A DNA stretch of 64,000 bases, taken from Chthonomonas calidirosea T49. GTDB taxonomy: Bacteria > Armatimonadota > Chthonomonadetes > Chthonomonadales > Chthonomonadaceae. Under the pieces are notes generated by a model. That model did not search any database. It saw only the letters and a list, made by a program, of their open reading frames with translations, and was not told where the DNA came from. Shown here piece by piece: positions 45,682 to 55,728 of this stretch (positions are counted from its first letter, which is position 1; each line of letters opens with the position of its first letter). Both the position numbers and the translations under genes were made by a program. The stretch is from assembly GCF_000427095.1 (NCBI RefSeq), contig NC_021487.1:62001-126000 (forward strand), written 5' to 3'.

Positions 45682-46341
45682 TCAAGGTAGCTCCTCCGGA
45701 TTGGAGGGGTAGGGATTCGAGTCGTCCCTCGATTCGCTTTGTTCCTTTGTTGCTTGCCGTTTCCGAAGGAGCCTGCGCGGTTTCTGATGGGATAGTGTTG
45801 GCTTTGCAACATCTTCTTCGATGATAAGGCGCAGCTTTACTCTTGCCCGATGCAGGTGCATTTTCGCTCCGCTTACAGTGATGCGCAAAGATGACGCTAT
45901 CTGCAGCAGCGACTCCTCTCCGTAATAGTACCGTTGCAACACGTCCTGTTGGAGGGGAGTTAACAGCGGGAGGATCTGCTGAAAGAGGCAGCGAAGCTCG
46001 GCGCGAAGGAATTCGGGCTTAAAGTTCATCTGGAGATCGCGTTCGGGTATCTCATCAAGACAAGTACAGGGCTTTAGAGCGCGGAGGTAGTTACAGGCGA
46101 AGTTGTGGGCTGAGCGATGGAGGTACGGCTTATTGCTCATGAGGCCATCAGAGAGCGCTTTGTGAAAGAGGTGCACGGCAAAGTCATGGGCACAGTCTTC
46201 ACGTTCGAGGCAAGGGATTCCGACACGGCAGGCTTGAACGAAGCCGATTTTCACCAACTCCTCGAATGCCGCCAATTCGTCCTTTTCTTCTTTAGACCAT
46301 AGCGTATCGGAGACTGATAATGCAGTGGCATCTGAGTTCAT
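45682..46341 (-). CDS. RNA polymerase sigma-70 family factor (ECF-like)
   Basis: 219 aa. Region 4 is clear: LTPLQQDVLQRYYYGEESLLQIASSLRITVSGAKMHLHRARVKL (about 130-173). Region 2 is weaker (EDCAHDFAVHLFHKAL, YLHRSAHNFACNYLRA). A basic then acidic tail of about 40 residues (RRLLRKRQATKEQSES) extends past region 4. Directs polymerase to a special promoter set; no anti-sigma gene with a zinc finger is adjacent. The ATG is preceded by AAGGAAGGAAGG. Confidence 0.82.
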   Translation of the reverse strand: MNSDATALSVSDTLWSKEEKDELAAFEELVKIGFVQACRVGIPCLEREDCAHDFAVHLFHKALSDGLMSNKPYLHRSAHNFACNYLRALKPCTCLDEIPERDLQMNFKPEFLRAELRCLFQQILPLLTPLQQDVLQRYYYGEESLLQIASSLRITVSGAKMHLHRARVKLRLIIEEDVAKPTLSHQKPRRLLRKRQATKEQSESRDDSNPYPSNPEELP

Positions 46342-46562
46342 CCTTCCTTCCTTTCCATAGCATAAAAGAAGCCATCATGGGCTTCTGTCCAACTCATGGG
46401 GGCACCGCCCCGGCAGAGCGATCGAAAGCGTATAAAAAGGTTCTATCTATATTAACACACAAATAAGGCAAAAAGTCACCGAGCGTAGAAAAATTTTTTG
46501 CTGAGATCTCAAACGAGACGTCTTGAAATTTGCAGCTCTAACAATGCGTTGTTAGGCATCCA

Positions 46563-47642
46563 TCAGCTGTTCGGTTTCCCTTGGTGGGCTCTATTACGTA
46601 AGAGAAGAGTTGCTATAATAAGTGTCACAATTAATAACGGAAGAATGATGAAAATAGAGACGAGAAGTACTTGCCGTTTTGTAATGTGCTTTCCAGGTAC
46701 ATGGGATTGCTTACAGGCGAGGTGAAACGTACTATCTGGGAATTGTGTGTTTATATCGCTTAAATCCAGATGAAAAACCGGAGAGGGAACCATGTAGGCC
46801 TCGAAGTCCACTTTTCCGGAAGGATGGGTTGTTTTTAAGTGGGTTTCCACTCGATATTCAGTAGGAACCCAAATTCCAGCTATTTGCTGACCCCGCGTAA
46901 AAATCACGACGACTTGGGAATCACCGTTCGTAGTTTGAATGCGCACTGGAAAGAAGTAGTGTCCGATCGGGGCAAACCACAGGTCTTGCGGCACATCAAG
47001 AGCCGGTGGTTGCTGCCCCAGAAACCGGACGTGGAAACAGTTCCAACCCCCGATTCTGTCTGTGCCCACCACCGAAAGAGAGGTAGAACGCGTCAGATAG
47101 TAGGCTATCAAAGAAGGGCCGGACTGAATCATCTTGGCATCGAAGTTTGGATAGAGAAGAAGGTCGTTCAGAAAAATCGGCAATCCCTCAGCGCGTATAG
47201 GAGCTAGATAGTTTTCTACGGACTCATCGCTTGTATGATGCGCACAATGAAATTGATGGGAGAAAAATTGATTCTCCGCCGTATCGAAGCCCTTTCCATC
47301 GTAGGCGTACTCTTGTTCGTCCTTGTGATTGGGGGAGTTGTCCGTGAAGAGCACGTGAAACTTATTGCCACTAACCACCGTTTCTATCTGCTCCTGATAG
47401 AGCGGAGATGGTGTGGCATTTTTCAGGGGCATGTTGGGGGTCACGAAGACCCGCATTCGATAAGACGAGAGAGCGTTGTTCACGTTTTGAACATACTGTT
47501 GCCAGCCGTTGAGGAGAAGTTGTGGCGAGGGCAGTTGCGATTGGGCGTAGCCCGTAGAGACGCTCAACAAGATACATAGGCCTGAAAGTAGAAGCGCCTT
47601 GGGCTTCGTCACGGTCATCAACCGTTTGAATGATAGCTTCAT
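46563..47642 (-). CDS. Membrane-anchored exported protein, LolA/RseB-like style
   Basis: 359 aa. Signal peptide (about 1-33), extracytoplasmic domain, then a C-terminal helix (about 323-345) and a short basic tail, so a type I membrane protein. The pattern ALSSYRMRVF, YQEQIETVVSGNKFHVLFTD, YAYDGKGFDTA and GGWNCFHVRFLG is that of the LolA/LppX or RseB-like half-barrel fold binding lipids or lipoproteins. Coupled by a TGA/ATG overlap to the DUF1573-like gene before it. A link with the sigma factor downstream is possible but speculative. Confidence 0.5.
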   Translation of the reverse strand: MKLSFKRLMTVTKPKALLLSGLCILLSVSTGYAQSQLPSPQLLLNGWQQYVQNVNNALSSYRMRVFVTPNMPLKNATPSPLYQEQIETVVSGNKFHVLFTDNSPNHKDEQEYAYDGKGFDTAENQFFSHQFHCAHHTSDESVENYLAPIRAEGLPIFLNDLLLYPNFDAKMIQSGPSLIAYYLTRSTSLSVVGTDRIGGWNCFHVRFLGQQPPALDVPQDLWFAPIGHYFFPVRIQTTNGDSQVVVIFTRGQQIAGIWVPTEYRVETHLKTTHPSGKVDFEAYMVPSPVFHLDLSDINTQFPDSTFHLACKQSHVPGKHITKRQVLLVSIFIILPLLIVTLIIATLLLRNRAHQGKPNS

Positions 47643-48733
47643 TTCTTATTATCTCCTTCTTTAGCGATAGTAGCAACTCGAGTGGAAGATCTCTGAACAA
47701 AGGCTGAGATAGGAATAGCAATAAGCGTTTTACCACCTCCTTTCAGCTGGACATAGGCATCTATCTCGCCTGGACGGTCTGTTAGAAGCCGCACCGAGAA
47801 AGAAGCTTGATGGGCGGAGTGCTTCAGCAGATGCGCCTCAAGGCTTGGGGTTGTACAACGAACCGTGAGGTCGGCTGGCAGCAGCTCGTCGGTGACGATC
47901 TGAAACGTTTGCAGGGGAGAAGGGCTGTTTTGCGCAACCAGCCCAAAGGTGTATTGGGGCGGATGAACTTGCCACTTCGAGCGAATCTGACCGGTGATCG
48001 GGATGTCCGTCGAACCGGTTTGGTGTAGTGCGTCAAACTGCACGTGCACAAATCCTGAAAACGGTCCCTCCGGTGCCTCCCCATCTGCTTTGCATACAAG
48101 CACATGGCCTCTGCCAGGCAAAAGCTTTTGGGAGAGATGAAGCCAAGGGATCTGTGAGGAGATATGAATGCTGTAGATGCTGGAATAGGGGTGAAAAGGG
48201 ACGAGAACGGGATCTGTAGCGCAGCCAGGGGCGCAGCGAACGAGTGTGGGCAACCTCCACACAGGCTGTGCCTCAAGGATGGGAGAATAGACGTGAACCC
48301 CGATCGGTACTTTGGCGACGGCTCCTTGCACAGAAGCGAAAAGGCCTTCGAGGAGATCTCCAGAATCAGGACAGGTGATCTGGTAGGCGATGGTCACCTC
48401 TTTATGCGGGGGCAGGATGGGAATGGAGGTAGCGCCCAAGATTTTAGTGCAGAAGCAGCTTGTGGTGAGAGTGATATTAGACAGCGTCTTCTCGGTGGAG
48501 TTACGAAGGGTTACCCTGCCACGAATCACCCCGGGAAGCACCGCCATGGAGATATGCGACGGAACAAAGTTCAGACCACGCGCGACCGGCTGACCTAAGC
48601 CTAACATCCTTCGTAGCCAGGATAGACCGTGAGAGTAGCCATCGGGAATAACAAACATAAAGGCCACCATAAACCACAGGATGACAATGCAGAACCATTG
48701 CACGGTGTATCTATTCAGAAGCCTTTGTCTCAT
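47639..48733 (-). CDS. DUF1573-like exported protein
   Basis: 364 aa. Residues 8-30 form one hydrophobic helix. The mature part has Ig-like strands of the DUF1573 type: GRVTLRNSTEKTLSNITLTTSCFCTKI, then PPHKEVTIAYQITCPDSGDLLEG. A Cys pair (SCFC) is the usual DUF1573 metal-binding-like site. Two further repeats of the fold follow. It overlaps the next gene by 4 bases (ATGA), and sits behind the O-antigen-ligase-like gene, so an envelope or polysaccharide role is likely. Confidence 0.6.
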   Translation of the reverse strand: MRQRLLNRYTVQWFCIVILWFMVAFMFVIPDGYSHGLSWLRRMLGLGQPVARGLNFVPSHISMAVLPGVIRGRVTLRNSTEKTLSNITLTTSCFCTKILGATSIPILPPHKEVTIAYQITCPDSGDLLEGLFASVQGAVAKVPIGVHVYSPILEAQPVWRLPTLVRCAPGCATDPVLVPFHPYSSIYSIHISSQIPWLHLSQKLLPGRGHVLVCKADGEAPEGPFSGFVHVQFDALHQTGSTDIPITGQIRSKWQVHPPQYTFGLVAQNSPSPLQTFQIVTDELLPADLTVRCTTPSLEAHLLKHSAHQASFSVRLLTDRPGEIDAYVQLKGGGKTLIAIPISAFVQRSSTRVATIAKEGDNKK

Positions 48734-48837
48734 CGCCGTCTTTTCCTAAATCCCCAGGTTGGGTACTGGTTCACCTAACGGATGGGGTCAATTTAGCGGT
48801 GATCTCATTTATAAAGACACCTGATAGCGGCGCAGGG

Positions 48838-50178
48838 TCACACTGCTGGAGGCGATTTTGACACGATGACATCGAAGCGCCTGCCTAGCGCCAAACCTGT
48901 TAGAAGGAGCAGAGAGATTAGGCCGGCGTATAGCTCGACGTCGAGAAACACACTGGGGTCGAAGAGGCCCGTAACTATCAAGGCCGTCCATGCGCCTAGT
49001 GTTGCGACAACGAGACCGTTTTGAGTTGGTGGCAGATCGGGCGATTGGAGCTGTCGGCATAGCCAGTAGAAAAGGGCGAGAACGAGCAGTAGAAAAAGCG
49101 TCAATCCAACCGCGCCATAGCCGTGGAGGAAACCGATGCAAAGATTATAATCTACTATAATATTATAATTGTAGGAGAACTGTTGCGTGCCCTCTTCAAG
49201 CCACCGGTCGTAAGCCCTAGAGATGAGGGTATGAATGCCCGCCCCGTTAGAGAGGTCTGAGGGATGAACGAGCGCGTTAGCGCCAAGCCAGGGATAGTTG
49301 GAGAGCGAGGATTCGAGCCCGCTGAACCAGTCTGAGATTCGCGTTCTTGTAGAGTTATCGTGCTGAAGCAGCTGCGTGGAGATATGTTTATCGCTGCGCA
49401 GCCAAAAACAGCCTATGATCAGCACGGCTGCGGAGAGGATCAACACGTAGCGTCGTGGGCGACTTTGAAAAAGGGCGATGCAACCTAGGCCAGCGGCCAA
49501 TCCAACATAACAACCGCGGGTGTAGGTTAAGAGAAGGAGCACCAGCACAAAAAAGGGTGCGTTCAATCGCCAAGGCGTCCGCCACGACAGGGGATGTTGC
49601 AACAGCTCCGCTAACAGGATAAAGAAGAACACAAGCATGTGCGGGGTCAGATCAAAGGGGTTGCCATAAAGGCCGGAGGCGCGATAGCCCACATAGGGGG
49701 AGTGGAACTGATGAAAGTGCAAGGCATAGGCGAGATAGGCGATCACCACATGCAGTGCTAGCAGCACCTTAAGGGTTGTCAGTGTCAGCTGACGTTCGCG
49801 GCCCTGCAAACACTGGGAGAGAAAGAAGAGCGACCAGCCCGCGAGAAAAGACGAGAAGGTTGAACAAAGTAGGAGCACATAGATGCAGAAACAGATAGCC
49901 GAGGCATTTACTAGCCCCAGTTTCGCCGATCGGGCACGCGAGTACCACGCAAGGAGGGCAACACTTCCGAGGAGACAAAGCCCCCAAGCCGCGTGGGGTA
50001 TCAGGGTAAAGGGGTAACCATCCAGTTCAAATGTTGGATATCTCACAAAGTGAAGGGGCAGCAACGCCGCAGGTAGGAAGAACCCGACGATCAACACAAA
50101 GACCAAGCCGCCCAGCTGTCCTGTGGAGTCTGCCGAATCCGGTTGTTTTGTGCGCAGCGCAAAAGGAGTTTGAATCAC
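48838..50178 (-). CDS. O-antigen ligase / polymerase-like membrane protein (Wzy/WaaL superfamily)
   Basis: 446 aa, about twelve membrane helices. PFFVLVLLLLTYTRGCYVGLAAGLG carries the TRG motif, followed by a large periplasmic loop with NPWLGANALVHPSD-like sequence (SNYPWLGANAL) and FLHGYGAVGLTLFLLL, typical of the Wzy_C superfamily. It joins or polymerises polysaccharide units outside the inner membrane. Upstream 50179-50487 has no gene; possible -10 near 50308. Confidence 0.75.
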   Translation of the reverse strand: MIQTPFALRTKQPDSADSTGQLGGLVFVLIVGFFLPAALLPLHFVRYPTFELDGYPFTLIPHAAWGLCLLGSVALLAWYSRARSAKLGLVNASAICFCIYVLLLCSTFSSFLAGWSLFFLSQCLQGRERQLTLTTLKVLLALHVVIAYLAYALHFHQFHSPYVGYRASGLYGNPFDLTPHMLVFFFILLAELLQHPLSWRTPWRLNAPFFVLVLLLLTYTRGCYVGLAAGLGCIALFQSRPRRYVLILSAAVLIIGCFWLRSDKHISTQLLQHDNSTRTRISDWFSGLESSLSNYPWLGANALVHPSDLSNGAGIHTLISRAYDRWLEEGTQQFSYNYNIIVDYNLCIGFLHGYGAVGLTLFLLLVLALFYWLCRQLQSPDLPPTQNGLVVATLGAWTALIVTGLFDPSVFLDVELYAGLISLLLLTGLALGRRFDVIVSKSPPAV

Positions 50179-50487
50179 TTTGCTCTCCTGTGCTCTTAGG
50201 ACTTATTCCTTGGTGTGTCCTGTCTCCAAGGTAAACATTATGAACGATACAAAAAGGGCCAAGGCCAAACTACTAGAAGGTTATCGGGTTCTTTGCACCT
50301 TCATCTATAATAACACCTAAAACCGTCTGGAAGTCACTATAAGATCCGCTTTTTGCTGAACCAAGGGTGCCGCAAGGTTTGGCGGAAAAATGGCAACGAT
50401 GCTCTGAATGGCGAGGAAATGCACGATGAAGCAAAGCCATCTATTGAGGTGCTCTTTGCTAGGAGGCTTCCACGAAAAGTGAAAGTT
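50179..50487. other. Gap between the wzy-like gene and the pyr operon terminator
   Basis: About 310 bases with no supported gene on either strand. A TATTAT-like -10 for the wzy-like gene may lie near 50310 on the minus strand. Nothing else recognised. Confidence 0.3.
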
Positions 50488-50507
50488 GGGCAGGTAAGCA
50501 CCTGCCC
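50488..50507 (-). terminator. Terminator of the pyr operon
   Basis: GGGCAGGT pairs with ACCTGCCC with loop of 4 (perfect 8-bp stem). On the minus strand it is followed by AACTTTCACTTTT. It lies about 60 bases after the carB C-half stop. Confidence 0.7.
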
Positions 50508-50565
50508 ACGTTGGACTGGCTGGTATAGCCTCTTGAATAGGGAGGCGCGGTTTATAGACCCCTGT

Positions 50566-52143
50566 CTAGATGGGTTGAAGGTATTCCGTTATGGTGGCGA
50601 CTTCTGGAGTGCCGGAGCGGCGGGCTTTGAGAGCGACGAGCAGGGCGCGAGCTGTGTCCAGGCTGGTTAGACAAGGTACACCGGCCTCCACGCTCGCGCG
50701 ACGTATGCGGGCGGCCTCACGCTCAATGCGACGATCGCTTGAAAGTGTGTTGATGAGCAGCGCGATCTGACCGCTGCGAATAAGGTCTACAATGTTGCCC
50801 TCTCCCTCATGGAGCTTTTTGACGACGTTTGCCCGAATGCCATGTTGATTAAGGAAGCGGGCTGTGCCCTCCGTGGCAAAGATGCGAAAGCCGAGCTCTT
50901 CGAACTCTCGTACAATGGGTACACTCTCGGCCTTATCGGCATCGGCAACCGTAACAATGAGGCTGCCGCCTCGGGGTACGCCGATTCCCGATGCGATGAG
51001 GGCCTTGTAAAGCGCTTGAGGATAGTCGCGCGCGATGCCCATGATCTCTCCGGTGGATTTCATCTCTGGGCCGAGGTTGATATCCACCTGAGTAAGTTTA
51101 AGGAAGGAAAAGACGGGGGCTTTTACGGCAATGGATGGCGATTCAGGGTAGAGACCCGGCTGATAGCCCTGATCGCGAAGGGTATATCCGAATATGGCTC
51201 GCGTCGCCACTTTTACCATTGGAATGCCCGTTATTTTGCTAAGATAGGGAACGGTGCGGGAGGAGCGCGGGTTTACCTCGAGAACTTGGGCTGTATCGGT
51301 CTCGTTATCCACCACAAACTGAATGTTCATAAGACCTCGCACCTCGAGTCGCTTTGCCAAGAGCGTGGAGGTCTCAACTACCTGAGAGATAACGTGCTTG
51401 GAAAGGGTCTGAGGAGGATATACAGCCATACTATCGCCAGAGTGAACGCCGGCGCGTTCGATATGCTCCATAATGCCAGGAATAAGGCACTCCTCACCGT
51501 CTCCAATAACGTCCACTTCCACCTCGCGCCCAAGAATATATTTGTCCACAAGAATGGGAGCACGAGGTGAGACATCCACTACATAGTTCATGTATTGCTC
51601 AAGTTCCGCGCGGTTGTACACGATCTCCATTGCGCGCCCTCCAAGCACATAGCTGGGGCGTACGAGAACGGGGTAACCGATCTCTTCTGCCACCTCCAGC
51701 GCTGCCGAAATGCTGGTGACAGCGCGCCCAGGTGGTTTTGGAATGCCAAGCTCGGTCAGAACCTTCTCGAATCGGTCGCGGTCTTCGGCGAGGTCAATGG
51801 AGTCGGGTGAGGTGCCTAGAATGGAAACACCGGCTTCATGGAGGGGACGAGCCAGATTAATGGCCGTTTGGCCGCCAAACTGCACGATAACTCCATCCAC
51901 CTCTTCATGTTCGAGGACGTTGAGAACGTCCTCCAGTGTGAGCGGCTCAAAAAACAGTCGGTCGGAGGTATCGAAGTCAGTGGAGACGGTTTCGGGGTTG
52001 TTATTCACGATGATGGCCATATGGCCGAGTTCGCGGAGGGCCCAGATGCAATGAACGGAACAGTAGTCAAATTCGATGCCCTGCCCGATGCGAATGGGGC
52101 CGGAGCCAATGACGGCAACTTTCATCGGTTTGCTATTCAGCAT
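50566..52143 (-). CDS. carB2: Carbamoyl-phosphate synthase large subunit, C-terminal half
   Basis: 525 aa, equal to the second half of a normal CarB. ATP-grasp carbamoyl-phosphate domain: [20 protein letters not shown] at the start, [19 protein letters not shown] with the AMEI signature of the second synthetase domain, and [15 protein letters not shown] methylglyoxal-synthase-like regulatory domain follows (about 395-520): [24 protein letters not shown]. It makes carbamoyl phosphate from carbamate and ATP for pyrimidine and arginine synthesis with carB1 and carA. Last gene of the pyr operon. Confidence 0.95.
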   Translation of the reverse strand: MLNSKPMKVAVIGSGPIRIGQGIEFDYCSVHCIWALRELGHMAIIVNNNPETVSTDFDTSDRLFFEPLTLEDVLNVLEHEEVDGVIVQFGGQTAINLARPLHEAGVSILGTSPDSIDLAEDRDRFEKVLTELGIPKPPGRAVTSISAALEVAEEIGYPVLVRPSYVLGGRAMEIVYNRAELEQYMNYVVDVSPRAPILVDKYILGREVEVDVIGDGEECLIPGIMEHIERAGVHSGDSMAVYPPQTLSKHVISQVVETSTLLAKRLEVRGLMNIQFVVDNETDTAQVLEVNPRSSRTVPYLSKITGIPMVKVATRAIFGYTLRDQGYQPGLYPESPSIAVKAPVFSFLKLTQVDINLGPEMKSTGEIMGIARDYPQALYKALIASGIGVPRGGSLIVTVADADKAESVPIVREFEELGFRIFATEGTARFLNQHGIRANVVKKLHEGEGNIVDLIRSGQIALLINTLSSDRRIEREAARIRRASVEAGVPCLTSLDTARALLVALKARRSGTPEVATITEYLQPI

Positions 52144-52172
52144 AGTGTGTACTCTTCACCATCCTTTCAAAA

Positions 52173-53207
52173 TCAGTTCATATGAAGCAGTTCGATGACG
52201 GCCTGCTCGGTCGCCTGTGCTCTTTGGCGCACCTGTGCGATGGTGTCATAAAGCTCATTCGAGGCGCTTTGTAGCTGCGGTTCGTAACGCGGCACCGATT
52301 GGAGGCGCACAAGGGCATTGCGGGCCGCTAAAATCGTCTGTTCGATGGCCTTTTGCTGCGCTGAAAGGCGCTCGAGGTTGCGCTGCAGCGCGCGCAGCCC
52401 TTCGATGCGTTCCAGGCAGAGCTGCATAGAATGCTCAAAGGTGGCACGTGCCGCGGGATCGGTCGCTGCATCCCGTTGGAGGGCCAGTTCGGCGTACTCC
52501 TCGGATAGCCTTTGGAGGTTCTCTTCTTGATGAAGCTTAAGGAGGTTTTGGCGAATAGTTTCAAGTTGTCGTTTCGATTCCAACAGGCGGCTAAGGTGGT
52601 TCAGCGTCGAGCGAAGTTCGCGCTCCTGTTCCGGCTCGGAAGGAGACGTTTGGGCGAGGAGGAGCAGAATATCGCCATAGGCTCGCTCTGCCTCAGAGAG
52701 ATGGAGGAGAGGGAGAGCTGCCGCCAATTCCTCGGGAGGAATGGTATTGTCGAGCGGCACCAAGCGTTGGCGTAGAGCACCTATGCCACAGCCCAGAACG
52801 CAGAACAGGATGAGGAACCATAGCATTTGAAGGAAGACGGGCGCAGGGAACACAAATCCATAAACGATGTAGGTCGTCAAAAGGAGTAGAGCAAGAAAGC
52901 CGATGCCTGCCGTAAGGTAAAGCTTACGGTTTCTTTGGCGACGACGGCGTTTCAGGTAGCTGGTGTAGGCTTTCGCCTCTACGGGTGTAGGGGGGCGTTT
53001 TTGAATCCATCGAGGGCCGGAGACGGCCGACCAGGTAAAGTGGAACGGCAGGGTTCCTTTCCAGGCGATGTTATCCAGCAGATAGCTCCCCGGCGCCACT
53101 TCAAGCCGTGCAGCCAGTTGGGTTGCAATCTCTTTATCTATGTCCTTTAAGCCGATCTGCATGGCGTGCTGTAACCTTTGGCTTTTTATGTCTATTTCGT
53201 GCCCCAC
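52173..53207 (-). CDS. Membrane protein with C-terminal coiled coil, unknown function
   Basis: 344 aa from a GTG at 53207 (an ATG 15 codons later is the alternative). N-terminal soluble part has EIATQLAARLEVAPGSYLLDN, then two helices (about 96-140), then a long Glu/Arg/Leu-rich coiled coil (about 175-340) with EELAAALPLLHLSEAERAYG. No family recognised. The gene lies inside the pyr operon between the methyltransferase and the C half of carB. The start overlaps the methyltransferase end by 16 bases. Confidence 0.55.
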   Translation of the reverse strand: MGHEIDIKSQRLQHAMQIGLKDIDKEIATQLAARLEVAPGSYLLDNIAWKGTLPFHFTWSAVSGPRWIQKRPPTPVEAKAYTSYLKRRRRQRNRKLYLTAGIGFLALLLLTTYIVYGFVFPAPVFLQMLWFLILFCVLGCGIGALRQRLVPLDNTIPPEELAAALPLLHLSEAERAYGDILLLLAQTSPSEPEQERELRSTLNHLSRLLESKRQLETIRQNLLKLHQEENLQRLSEEYAELALQRDAATDPAARATFEHSMQLCLERIEGLRALQRNLERLSAQQKAIEQTILAARNALVRLQSVPRYEPQLQSASNELYDTIAQVRQRAQATEQAVIELLHMN

Positions 53208-53995
53208 ACCTGCATCATACGCGCCATTCCAAAAACGACGCTTTCGTCGTTGGCCATTCTCCGCAGCTGCTGACAGATATCGTTAATCTCCTCTCTGGTC
53301 GCAAGGCCAGCGGCTACCAGGTTCTCGGTAGCCTCTTCGATTGTCCACCCTGGGAGAAGCTTTTGCGCGCCTTCTGCGAAGATGGGCTGAGCAAGGTTCA
53401 CCTGAACCGAGTGAAGCCCGAGGTCACGAACCAAGGAGAAGAGCTTGCGGCCGATGGTGAAGTCTGCTCCTTGTTGAGCGCCGGCAGCCCGGTAGAGTTC
53501 GAAGCAGCGTTCATAGGCGGGCGAAGGAGGCCAACAGAAAACCGCCGTGAAATCACCATCTTCAACAGCCAGGACACCTCCTGGTTTCAGCAACGAAGCC
53601 ATCTCGCGAAGCGCCCGTTGAGGATGGGCAAGGTGCATGAGCAAGAAGCGGCAAAAAACCATGTCAAAGGTGCCATAGGGCAGTCCTGTGGCATAGGCTG
53701 AGGCCGTATGAAACCGGAGGTTCGTAAGACCGGCCTTTTGGGCTAGCTGTGTGGCCGTCTGTGTCTGCTCGGCACTCGCATCTACGCCGATAACCGAGCC
53801 GCTAGAGCCCACTTGGAGGGCGATCCACTGGGAGACGATCCCTACACCGCACCCAATGTCGGCCACATGCAGGCCCTCTCGAAGGCCTGCACGCTTAAGA
53901 AAGGCCTGGGTGTCGGGGCCGTGGGTGGCCTCGACCACCTTTAGTCGTTCGATGGCCGTGTCGCCGGTGGCCAATACGTATTTTTCATGAGCCAT
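53192..53995 (-). CDS. SAM-dependent class I methyltransferase
   Basis: 267 aa from ATG 53995; GGAG precedes it and it overlaps the carB1 stop region by 11 bases. Motif I is [17 protein letters not shown], then [50 protein letters not shown]. These are UbiE/Methyltransf_11 or 31 style. The substrate is unknown. Co-transcribed within the pyr operon between the two carB halves, with no clear link to pyrimidine synthesis. Confidence 0.83.
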   Translation of the reverse strand: MAHEKYVLATGDTAIERLKVVEATHGPDTQAFLKRAGLREGLHVADIGCGVGIVSQWIALQVGSSGSVIGVDASAEQTQTATQLAQKAGLTNLRFHTASAYATGLPYGTFDMVFCRFLLMHLAHPQRALREMASLLKPGGVLAVEDGDFTAVFCWPPSPAYERCFELYRAAGAQQGADFTIGRKLFSLVRDLGLHSVQVNLAQPIFAEGAQKLLPGWTIEEATENLVAAGLATREEINDICQQLRRMANDESVVFGMARMMQVWGTK

Positions 53996-55712
53996 GAGTT
54001 GTCTCCACCAAAGCCTCATCCTCCTGGTCGTAGCAGGAGTAGAAATAGGGGGTGGCCGCCTCAAACTCGGCGGCACAGGTATCTACCATTTTATAGACCG
54101 GTTGGATACCTAGACGTTTACGAAGAGCGCGAAGTTTCGCCTCTGGGATCTCCGCAAACTCAGCAATGACCCTATCGGGAAAGCCGGCATGTTTTGCTTC
54201 TCGCAAGAGGCGGGTGACGAGGGGATAGTTTGTTGGCTCATTGCCCAAGTCCTCTTCCTGTAGAGCCAGTCGCGCGATAGCGCGTGCGTTAAGTCGTAGT
54301 TTTGTCTCCAATTTCACCAGCCCCTCAATCTTTCTCAGGAACCAGGGGTCAATATGACTCAACGCATGGATCTCTTCCACCAACATACCGCGACGGAAGC
54401 CTTCAGTGATCGCCCATAGGCGTTCGTCATTGGGGACACGAATAGCCTCCTCCAGTTCAATATCGCTTAACAGATGTGATTTTCGGTTGGTGAGGCCGTA
54501 GATGCCGATCTCTAGAGAGCGAATAGCCTTCATCAAGGCTGCCTCAAAGGAGCGGTCTATAGCCATAACCTCACCGGTGGCCTTCATCTGGGTTGTGATA
54601 CGTCGGTCGGCCAAGACGAACTTGTCGAAAGGCCAGCGTGGGATTTTGACCACACAGTAGTCGAGCGCCGGCTCAAAACAGGCCAAAGTTTTACGGGTGA
54701 CCGCATTTTCGATCTCATCGAGATGCAGCCCTATCGCGATTTTGGCGGCCACTCTGGCAATGGGGTAGCCCGTAGCTTTAGAAGCCAGTGCAGAGGAGCG
54801 AGAGACACGTGGGTTTACCTCGATGACATAGTAGGCGAACGATTTGGGATCGAGGGCTAGCTGTACGTTACATCCGCCTTCGATGCCCAACGCACGAATG
54901 ATTTTGAGAGAGGCCGAGCGCAGCATCTGGTACTCTTTATCCGTAAGCGTCTGGGAAGGAGCCACAACGATGCTGTCACCCGTGTGCACGCCCATGGGGT
55001 CTATGTTCTCCATGTTGCAGACCGTGATGGCCGTGTCGTTGGCATCGCGCATGACCTCATATTCGATCTCTTTCCACCCGTTGAGGTATCGCTCTACCAT
55101 GACCTGATGGCGCATAGAGAGAGAAAGCCCTCGATGAGCGATCTCGTAAAGCTCCTCTTCGTTGTGGGCAATGCCTCCTCCTGTGCCGCCGAGCGTGTAG
55201 GCTGGTCGCACGATAAGCGGCCAGATTCCTGCTGAAATAGGCTCGGATAGCTGGTCTTCGTCGGTGATGATCCACGACTCGGGAACCGGTTCCCCAATAG
55301 CCCGCATGAGGTTGCGGAACTCCTCGCGGTCTTCCGCCTTTCGAATGGCCTCAAGGGGTGTTCCGAGAAGGCGAACCCCATATTTTTCCAGAATACCGGC
55401 TTCGGCAAGCTGGGTAGCTAGATTGAGGCCGGTTTGACCTCCGAGGGTGGGGAGCAGCCCGTCAGGGCGTTCGCGTTCGATAACACGTGTGGCGAATTCG
55501 ACGTTGAGCGGCTCAATATAGACCCGGTCGGCCATATCCGAGTCGGTCATGATGGTGGCGGGGTTGGAGTTGATGAGCACCACCGAAATGCCCTCTTCAC
55601 GCAGAGCACGACAGGCTTGGGAGCCGGCATAGTCAAACTCAGCGGCTTGCCCAATGACGATGGGGCCGGAGCCGATGACCATTACCTTCTTTAATGACTT
55701 ATCTTTTGGCAT
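53985..55712 (-). CDS. carB1: Carbamoyl-phosphate synthase large subunit, N-terminal half
   Basis: 575 aa, equal to the first half of CarB. The carboxyphosphate domain has [41 protein letters not shown] with the TGGGIA signature of the first synthetase domain, and [17 protein letters not shown]. The oligomerisation domain follows (about 400-555) and the protein stops after [20 protein letters not shown], exactly where the second half should begin. The second half is a separate gene at 50566-52143. Splitting at this joint is known in Methanocaldococcus and Aquifex. Confidence 0.95.
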   Translation of the reverse strand: MPKDKSLKKVMVIGSGPIVIGQAAEFDYAGSQACRALREEGISVVLINSNPATIMTDSDMADRVYIEPLNVEFATRVIERERPDGLLPTLGGQTGLNLATQLAEAGILEKYGVRLLGTPLEAIRKAEDREEFRNLMRAIGEPVPESWIITDEDQLSEPISAGIWPLIVRPAYTLGGTGGGIAHNEEELYEIAHRGLSLSMRHQVMVERYLNGWKEIEYEVMRDANDTAITVCNMENIDPMGVHTGDSIVVAPSQTLTDKEYQMLRSASLKIIRALGIEGGCNVQLALDPKSFAYYVIEVNPRVSRSSALASKATGYPIARVAAKIAIGLHLDEIENAVTRKTLACFEPALDYCVVKIPRWPFDKFVLADRRITTQMKATGEVMAIDRSFEAALMKAIRSLEIGIYGLTNRKSHLLSDIELEEAIRVPNDERLWAITEGFRRGMLVEEIHALSHIDPWFLRKIEGLVKLETKLRLNARAIARLALQEEDLGNEPTNYPLVTRLLREAKHAGFPDRVIAEFAEIPEAKLRALRKRLGIQPVYKMVDTCAAEFEAATPYFYSCYDQEDEALVETTHGS

Positions 55713-55728
55713 AGTACCTCTCTGTGAC

